A DNA stretch of 11,868 nt, from positions 3,897,179-3,909,046 of the forward strand of contig FN649729.1 in assembly GCA_000310025.1 (NCBI GenBank), read 5' to 3'. Shown here in pieces: positions 7,401-11,868 of this stretch. This DNA is from Ectocarpus siliculosus. Lineage: Eukaryota > Sar > Phaeophyceae > Ectocarpales > Ectocarpaceae. Position 1 is the stretch's first letter, and each line of letters starts with the position of its first letter. Both the position numbers and the translations under genes were made by a program. The notes beneath the pieces are model-generated. The model saw only the letters and a program-made list of their open reading frames with translations. It was not told the DNA's origin and ran no database searches.

Positions 7401-10400
7401 TGAAGCGGGAGAATTTCAGGTCTTACATATCATTAGCTGGCGTTTGGTATCGTGAAAACGGGAGGATTTAGGTCTGTCGTTAGCAGACGTTTGATATTGC
7501 GAAAACGGGAGAATTCGCTTTATGGGTGGTGTGGATCTACTATGGATGGTTGCGCCGCCTTTGGGGCGTGGTGGTTCGAACCTCTTGGTTCGCTTTTCTG
7601 GGGTCTCACGGAGGGGTGGCTGGGTCTGTCTCATGTGGGAGCTGTCGTTCTGTTGCCTCGGGTCGCGACGGCCTGGCAGCGGCGAGGAATTTTCCCAGAC
7701 TATCTTCTTCAAAGTTAAGGATTATTTTCTCGGCATTTCGAGGTGCGCCCACCACCACCATTTTCCTTTATTTCTGTGGACAAGGGCAGTTCGAAAAAAA
7801 TCGGTTTGTCCACCCTAGTTTTGTCCTTTTTTTTTTTTTCTCCTTGTCACCGTTTGTGGAAACTTGTGGCACTGCGGTTCCACATACGCTAGTGTTTCGG
7901 GGTAGATCACGCTTTTATAGGAGAGCGTTTCAGACAGAAAAATCTAGCTCTTCGTGGGATTCATCATGCTTTCAGAATGTTGCTCGTGCCATTCTTGTCC
8001 GGTGTCGGCCGCGCTACACACCCGGATAATGAAGTGTTTTTTCCTGCTAATTGCTGCCTTGCTGTCGCTGTTTGTGTGTGTGTGTTTTTTTATTATTGTT
8101 AGCATCGACCGCGCTAACCGGCTGACCAAGAAAAGACGTCAGGCCCAGTGCGGTTGAAAACACAAAACACTTCTAAATGCCATTACTTGTTTGTGTGTGT
8201 GCACGTCCTTAGATCGGCGCCTTCTCGAACGGTGACTTCCCCTTCGACGGGAGAATAGGCGCGGTTACCATGTTCGGCGGTGCTCTAACCGACACCCAGG
8301 TGGGTAACGGAGTACCGTGTGTTGTTGCAGCTGTAGCTGTCTGTCGTTAAGGCCGTTCTGTCAGGTCGTTGTTGCTGTAGTGGGCCCTCAATAACGCCGG
8401 TACGTATGTGCGCGGCGAATCGACCGGTTCTATTCAGAGGGACCGGCGCTATTCAAAGTACATAGTTACTTGGTGATTCAGATCAGTGCCCAGCAATCCC
8501 ACAGGCGCTATACACAGCCACCGGAGATATTCAACCGTTGTTGTTGATGAGGACCCACTACTGTATTTGCTTCGCCTTTGCAGGTATAGTATTGTAGGTG
8601 CTTTGTGGTTCTTACCGCATGATCGTTTTTCCGCCACGTCTTATTTTGATTTTTTTTTTCAGAATATATATATATTTTTTTAGCGTTGCTTACATGTTAC
8701 GAACGGTTCCAACTCACACACATGGGGGACACGGTGGATAAGCCTTTCCCACCGCCCACGCCACGGGCAAAAAACACCTTATGCTCGCCTTCGAGGCGTG
8801 GCCGTTTTTCCCCTTCCTCGACGTCGCTCCGGCCCACACGCCTGCCGCCTGCCACCACCAAATAACGAGGAGCAGATTCAGGATCTGGCGCAGCGATCGG
8901 AGGACTCGCTAATCGCCCAGGCGGTGGAGCAGCCGTCCCTTAAGGAACACTACGTGAACCTTCTGCTGGCGTTGCAGCTTGACGAGGCGTTTTCGGCGGA
9001 GAGGGAAAAGGTACCCTTGTTGTCTTGTTGCTTTTCTTGGCGTCCTTTGAACGGCGGTCTAGGGCACGTGTGATATGTAGTTGTGTGACCTATGGTACGC
9101 CACTTTGGATTCTGCGGGGACCCCTTCGGTGTCCGCTGTATTGGCGGAGCAGAGACCTGGTAGACTACTGCTGTGTTGCTTGCCTCAGGTGGTGGTGTTA
9201 TGATCCGGCTGCTTCTGTTATGACTTGGTCGCTTGTCGGTGTTTGCCTGCACGCCGAAAGCAAGATATTAATAGCATAGTACGACGGCAAGCACATTTTT
9301 TTTTTTATGTGTGTGTGGCGTACTACCTATTGGGCAACCCCCGCCCCCCCCCCCGCATCCTCTGTACTCCTGGGAGGAAGAATCGAATCTGCTTTGTGCG
9401 CCTTCAGTCCTATGAGTCGCCCACCCCCCTAGTCCTCGGTTGTCAACTCACCGTTTTTTTGTTTTTTCCGTGCGTCTCTGACGTCTGCCTTCCTTGCTTT
9501 TTGCCTGTTTCTGCTGCAAGGACGGCGCGGAGGCCTTGCACGCGAACGGTACCGGCCGGCTGGAGGGCGGCACCTACCACTTCATGCACATGCAGGAGCC
9601 TCCGAAGGTGGACCAGAACCTCAAGGACGGAATCTCCGCACATGACGTGAGTGCTCCCGTTTTGCCTTTTTGTCGATAGGTTTTCGAGAAGAATACCTAA
9701 CCACGCTGGGGACCCGACCCGACCCCCACCCTTTCCCTTCCCTTCATACTCCCGAGTGTATATTTGTTGGTGTTTCCTTGTTTGGCCGGTTTGTTTGTGT
9801 TTTGTGGGGACGTCGTGCAACATGGCGAAGACTAGCTGGTGAACACGATCGTGGACATGGTGGTACGTATACAATACAAAACCCCGTAGTGTCTTGTGAT
9901 CGCTCCCTCCCCCCTTCGTCGAACAGCAGACGCAGAGAACGCCGCCGTCGATCGTCTAAGGCTGCACGCGTAGGAGAAACCAACCGGCGGCGTATGTTTG
10001 TTTGTGGGAGGTCTGTGGTTTGTTGTGGAGCGCGTTCTCCTTCCGCTCCTGTCTGCGGAGACGCCGCGGACCGCCATGCTGGGGAAAAGCTGTTCGCCGG
10101 CCTTTTTTTTTTCGCAAGCTGCGCTTGCTTGCTAGACGAGCCGTGCTTGAAGTACCCATGTAAACCGTTTCTCACGAGTGACGTGTCACACGGCTTGGAG
10201 GTTCAAGCAGAAACGCTTCAAGGGAGTGGCCGGCCGACGACATGGCTGTGGCGCCGAGACAGGAGGGGAGGGGGGGGCGGTGGAAAGGAACCACTGCTTT
10301 GCGGGTAGTAGACCCTCCCCCTGCATGTCACGGAAAACGGGTGCGGTGCTCCACGAAAACAAGCGTGTTGGTTGTCGCTCTCTTGACGGCTTTTGCCAAA

Positions 10401-11459
10401 GGCCGTATTTTGGGGAAAACATACTAGTTTTAGAGTAGGCGTTTGGCGCTTGACCGCCTGTCAAGGCTGTCAAAGTGCGACTACTTTGTCAAGGATGTCA
10501 AAGGTGCGACCCCCCCCCCCCGTTTGCCACCAAGTAGCTGACGCCAGAACTATATACCGGCGTCGTCCTTCCCCGACGACTCCATTCCTTCCTTCCAACC
10601 GCAACTGCTGGTCCCTTGTCGCAACACAACACGACAACGACGCAGGCGACACCGCAATCGAAGGAAGAGAGCGACCGGAAGGGACGAGAGAGGGCGGCCA
10701 AGGTGAAGGAGGCCATGCAGCACGCCTGGAAGGGCTACGAGCAGCACGCCTGGGGCGCAGACGAGCTAGCGCCGAGAGCCAAGAAGGGGAAGCAGCCATG
10801 GGGGGGCATGGGCGTGACGCTGGTGGACTCTTTGGGTGCGTACGCGCGTTTTGCGAGATGCCGGCTGCTGGCCCCCTCACACTTTTTTTTTTTTGGCCCT
10901 CTGTCGTGTGTCGTGTGACAAGCTCCTTCACGCGTGAACGATTGGCCGAGCGTGTGCGTGCGTTGTTTTTTTTTGTTTTTCTTTTCTGCCCGTGCGTTCG
11001 GCAAGAGATGGGCTCGAAGGTTCCCTGGGGTGCGAGCCACCTGTTGCTGAACGGAACGCCTGTGTGATGCACGTGCGTTCATCTCGTGTTTTGTTTTCGG
11101 CTTGTGTTTTGTCTGCAACAGATTGGCGCGGCTTTGTTTGGTGGGGCGTGAAAAACAAATCGTGAAGAAAAGCTTTTCTAACGGTTAAACGACGCCTCTT
11201 GCGTTTGTTTTTGTGCGTGTTCTCTCGTTTTTGTGTGTGTTCTCTCGTTTTTGTCTCCCTTCTTTTTGAAATAAACAAATCAGACACGCTCTGGTTGATG
11301 GGCATGAAGGAGGAGTTCTACAGGGCACGGGACTGGGTGAAGGACAAGCTGACTTTCTCCCACGCGTCCGAGGTCAGCGTGTTCGAGACCACGATTCGAG
11401 AGCTGGGAGGTCTGCTCTCGGCGTATGACCTGTCGAAGGACGAGATCTTCAAGACGAAG
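4188..11459 (+). CDS. Type II membrane protein: LamG-like lectin domain fused to GH47 alpha-1,2-mannosidase, 5' part
   Basis: Exons: 4188-4440, 5961-6100, 6582-6764, 7146-7307, 8213-8299, 8876-9010, 9521-9646, 10646-10835, 11284-11459; the gene continues past the window. All introns are GT-AG, and the frame is kept across every join. The product (about 484 residues here) has a basic tail, a transmembrane anchor (about 43-66), a LamG/ConA-like domain (about 105-285), a linker, then the start of a GH47 domain (from about 380). GH47 class I enzymes remove alpha-1,2-linked mannose from N-glycans in the ER or Golgi. The match includes GGMGVTLVDSLDTLWLMG and SVFETTIRELGGLLSAY. Ordinary GH47 enzymes have the anchor and catalytic domain but, to my knowledge, no LamG domain. 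The start has a purine at -3 and G at +4 and follows an in-frame stop at 4161. Exon 2's acceptor (5961 or 5994) is the least certain join. Confidence 0.85.
4441..5960 (+). other. Intron 1 (1520 nt)
   Basis: The intron lies between exon 1 and the preferred exon 2 acceptor. It contains a G10 run (5432-5441), C-rich patches near 5651-5670 and G-rich runs at 5851-5869 and 5921-5927. A stretch at 4995-5289 is open on both strands (76 codons on minus, 84 on plus) without recognisable homology. A further small coding exon cannot be excluded, but none is needed for the frame. Confidence 0.65.
5974..6000 (+). other. G-quadruplex-type G tract at the start of exon 2
   Basis: Within 27 nt there are at least four runs of three or more G separated by single or double bases. 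If exon 2 starts at 5961, the tract encodes a Gly-rich linker between the membrane anchor and the LamG domain. If it starts at 5994, the tract sits on the 3' splice site. Confidence 0.75.
6101..6581 (+). other. Intron 2 (481 nt) with degenerate minisatellite
   Basis: The donor is GTGAGG after GAAGAG, and the acceptor is ttcctag at 6581. Both borders are phase 0. Its second half is a degenerate tandem repeat, listed separately. Confidence 0.8.
6331..6505 (+). repeat. Degenerate minisatellite, about 35-43 nt units
   Basis: About four imperfect units share a core like CAAACATACCCC-GATCACC-TTTGTCCTTCAGA. The cores start near 6331, 6376, 6417 and 6451. The element ATCACCTTTGTCCTTCAGA recurs with few changes, and the spacing varies. 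Confidence 0.75.
6765..7145 (+). other. Intron 3 (381 nt) made largely of a tandem duplication
   Basis: The donor is AAG|GTGAAA, and the acceptor is gcag at 7145 (an alternative acceptor at 7142 adds one Gln in frame). Most of it is two copies of one sequence, listed next. Confidence 0.78.
6811..7109 (+). repeat. Two-copy direct repeat of about 140 nt
   Basis: Copy A (6811-6953) and copy B (6981-7109) share in order a G-rich start with GGGGGTATTTT, ACGTGTCTTT..CCAAGATTTCAT, GGGAGGGC.GCTC.AAT, GTGAGAGAGGA, ATCCGTGTGCCCC and AACCCATCCCAAC. They are offset by about 155-170 nt with small indels, so this is an old segmental duplication within the intron. Confidence 0.85.
7389..7518 (+). repeat. 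Three tandem imperfect units of about 50 nt
   Basis: Units start at 7389, 7441 and 7488. Each begins CGTTTGRTATYGYGAA and continues with a CGGGAG-type block. Units 1 and 2 share AGGTCT and a TTAGC element. Unit 3 is shorter. Confidence 0.8.
7660..7692 (+). repeat. Copy of the 3' end of exon 4 inside intron 4
   Basis: This 33-nt block matches exon 4 positions 7272-7304 with two mismatches, at an offset of 388 nt. In exon 4 it encodes GSRRPGSREEF; the intron copy would read GSRRPGSGEEF. The similarity stops sharply after the shared AATTT, and no good donor follows, so it is taken as a decayed partial exon duplication. Confidence 0.85.
8101..8180 (+). repeat. Dispersed intronic repeat, copy 1
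   Basis: It begins AGCATCGACCGCGCTAA, continues CGGCTGACCAAGAAAAGACG and ends near GTTGAAAACAC..CACTTCTAAA. It follows a GT/T-rich tract. Related copies lie at 11520-11605 and 11759-11840. Confidence 0.8.
8300..8875 (+). other. Intron 5 (576 nt)
   Basis: The donor is CAG|GTGGGT, and the preferred acceptor is gagcag at 8875, which makes exon 6 begin IQDLAQR, the usual end of a LamG domain. Acceptors at 8869 and 8872 are also in frame. The intron holds a MITE-like inverted-repeat element. Confidence 0.75.
8375..8563. mobile_element. MITE-like element with terminal inverted repeats
   Basis: The left arm (8375-8395) and right arm (8543-8563) are inverted copies matching at 17 of 21 positions; the ends read CTGTAGTGGG and, on the other strand, CAGTAGTGGG. 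Inside, a motif like RCCGG-N3-TATTCA occurs three times (near 8424, 8442 and 8520). The element is about 189 bp and non-coding. TA follows the right end, but the left flank is TG, so a TA target duplication is not intact. The ends hint at a Tc1/mariner/pogo-type origin, which is inference only. Confidence 0.55.
9011..9520 (+). other. Intron 6 (510 nt)
   Basis: The donor is AAAAG|GTACCC, and the acceptor is gctgcaag at 9520; phase 0. It contains a T-rich stretch near 9297-9306 and a C11 run (9344-9354). I see no gene or RNA in it. Confidence 0.75.
9521..9646 (+). other. Exon 7: linker between lectin and catalytic domains
   Basis: This exon encodes 42 residues (about 321-362). It contains one N-glycosylation sequon (N-G-T near the start), which would be in the lumen, and a segment GGTYHFMHMQEPPKVDQ. 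I do not recognise a domain. Both borders are phase 0, so skipping it would keep the frame. Confidence 0.78.
9647..10645 (+). other. Intron 7 (999 nt)
   Basis: The donor is GAC|GTGAGT, and the acceptor is gacgcag at 10645. It contains a two-copy 25-nt repeat (10458-10511) and a C12 run (10510-10521). Open frames across it show no homology. The reading frame of exons 7 and 8 joins without needing another exon. Confidence 0.72.
10458..10511 (+). repeat. Two-copy direct repeat of about 25 nt
   Basis: Copies at 10458 and 10486 share TGTCAAGG-M-TGTCAAA followed by GTGCGAC. The second copy runs into a C12 homopolymer. Confidence 0.75.
10836..11283 (+). other. Intron 8 (448 nt)
   Basis: The donor is G|GTGCGT, phase 1, and the acceptor is atcag at 11283. 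It has several T-rich runs and, near the acceptor, a duplicated pyrimidine-rich block (listed separately). Confidence 0.8.
11213..11252 (+). repeat. Duplicated 20-nt pyrimidine-rich block near the exon 9 acceptor
   Basis: Two units (11213-11232 and 11233-11252) differ at one position and read GTGYGTGTTCTCTCGTTTTT. They form much of the pyrimidine-rich region 31-70 nt upstream of exon 9. Confidence 0.85.
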
Positions 11460-11519
11460 GTGGGTGGGTGTGGGTGTTCTTGTTACGATATCCTTTCCGT
11501 GTGTTTTTTTTTTGTTGCT

Positions 11520-11605
11520 AGCGTCGACCGCGCTACAGCAGCAACCGGCTGGCCAATGAAAGCACGCCAGTCTCAGTACGGTTGAAAACTGAAATGCTTC
11601 TAAAG
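11520..11605 (+). repeat. Dispersed intronic repeat, copy 2
   Basis: It begins AGCGTCGACCGCGCTA, carries a short insertion after the first 16 bases relative to copy 1, and then matches through ACCGGCTGGCCAA, CGGTTGAAAAC and GCTTCTAAA. Confidence 0.8.
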
Positions 11606-11758
11606 TCCATGATCATGATCCTCTGTGCGTGTGTTTGTGTGCTATTTTTTTTGCACGAACAGTGCAATGGGAAATTTTTTTTCTCTCTCTCTTGGTGTAT
11701 GTTATGTTGTCTGTTTTTATCCTTGTGTGTGAATGTGCCTGTGTTTGTTTGAACTACT

Positions 11759-11840
11759 AGCATCGACCGCTCTAAACGGCTGACCCATGAAGAGACGCCA
11801 GTCTTGCAGCGAGATCAAAACACGAGCACTCTTTCTAGTC
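11759..11840 (+). repeat. Dispersed intronic repeat, copy 3
   Basis: It begins AGCATCGACCGCTCTAAACGG (written without the last base: AGCATCGACCGCTCTAAACG), shares CGGCTGACC and AGACG, and diverges in its 3' half. It starts about 239 nt after copy 2. Confidence 0.75.
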
Positions 11841-11868
11841 AAAGGTTGTACCGACAGGGGGGGGGGGA

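Larger units (their letters stand above)
7308..8212 (+). other. Intron 4 (905 nt)
   Basis: The donor is GCC|GTGAGT followed at once by a long T-rich tract; the acceptor is ccttag at 8212; phase 0. It contains a threefold 50-nt repeat (7389-7518), a copy of the end of exon 4 (7660-7692) and one copy of the dispersed 80-nt repeat (8101-8180). Confidence 0.78.
5961..9010 (+). other. LamG / concanavalin-A-like lectin domain (exons 2-6)
   Basis: Joined exons 2-6 give a typical laminin-G-like (LamG-3 type) jelly roll. It opens with AYVTVGERSLAFDN (exon 2), then VTVSAWIHV and GFALYVNDW (exon 3), VGQWVHVAARFD and VSVFMDGNLVAS (exon 4), and FDGRIGAVTMFGGALTDTQ (exon 5), and closes with IQDLAQR at the start of exon 6. 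Two cysteines in exon 3 (about residues 158 and 190) could form a disulphide. Such domains often bind carbohydrate, but binding sites cannot be assigned here. Exons 3-6 are each a multiple of three with phase-0 borders. Confidence 0.85.
10646..11459 (+). other. GH47 catalytic domain, N-terminal part (exons 8-9)
   Basis: Exon 8 (10646-10835) encodes a charged stem, then KVKEAMQHAWKGYEQHAWGADELAP and GGMGVTLVDSL. The split Asp codon joins exon 9 (11284-11459), giving DTLWLMG, EEFYRARDWV and SVFETTIRELGGLLSAY. These are the first conserved blocks of class I alpha-1,2-mannosidases. The Glu of SVFETTIR (about residue 460) corresponds, from family knowledge, to one of the acidic active-site residues and is present. 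The other catalytic acids and the C-terminal Thr of the calcium site would be encoded beyond the window. Exon 9 ends AAG|GTGGGT, phase 0. Confidence 0.9.
11460..11868 (+). other. Start of intron 9, running off the window
   Basis: From the donor GTGGGT to the window end I see no further GH47 block. The stretch holds two copies of the dispersed intronic repeat and ends in an 11-G run (11857-11867). Confidence 0.7.

Noticed and set aside
7573-7582. GGTTCGAACC, resembling a tRNA T-loop / B box
   Set aside because: No matching A box, acceptor stem or cloverleaf could be found around it; it is just a short palindrome.
10178-10645. Possible extra exon in intron 7 from open frames on both strands
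   Set aside because: Exons 7 and 8 join in frame without it, and the translations are dominated by repeats and a homopolymer.
1-11868. CRISPR array, rRNA, operon or bacterial-type gene arrangement
   Set aside because: The repeats are degenerate and lack regular spacers, and the genes are clearly spliced eukaryotic genes.

Overview
The window looks like nuclear DNA of an intron-rich eukaryote, most likely a brown alga (Phaeophyceae) or a related stramenopile. This rests on style only: short GC-rich exons (about 85-250 nt), GT-AG introns of 380-1550 nt packed with GT/T-rich tracts and degenerate repeats, and a LINE in an intron. No marker fixes the species. Both protein genes run off the window.

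Left third, minus strand: a VTA1/LIP5-like gene (ESCRT-III/VPS4 accessory factor of multivesicular bodies) starts at 3814. Its first exon is 3814-3651 and its second is 2104-2020. The next exon must lie beyond position 1. Between exon 2 and the left edge sits a 5'-truncated non-LTR retrotransposon (1-1939) in the same orientation as the host gene. Its reverse transcriptase frame has no stop over about 646 codons.

Centre: a compact divergent spacer (3815-4187) separates the two start codons.

Right two thirds, plus strand: a nine-exon partial gene (4188-11459) encodes the first 484 or so residues of a predicted type II membrane protein. It has a basic cytosolic tail, one transmembrane anchor, a laminin-G/concanavalin-A-like lectin domain split over exons 2-6, a linker, and the start of a GH47 class I alpha-1,2-mannosidase catalytic domain in exons 8-9. 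The rest of the catalytic domain is beyond the right edge. The introns hold a minisatellite, an intron-3 duplication, a threefold 50-nt repeat, a copied piece of exon 4, a MITE-like element and a dispersed 80-nt repeat.

Both genes serve the endomembrane system (endosomal sorting and Golgi/ER glycan trimming). The most notable item is the apparent fusion of a lectin-like domain to an N-glycan-trimming mannosidase. I see no evidence of a wholly new multi-gene system.
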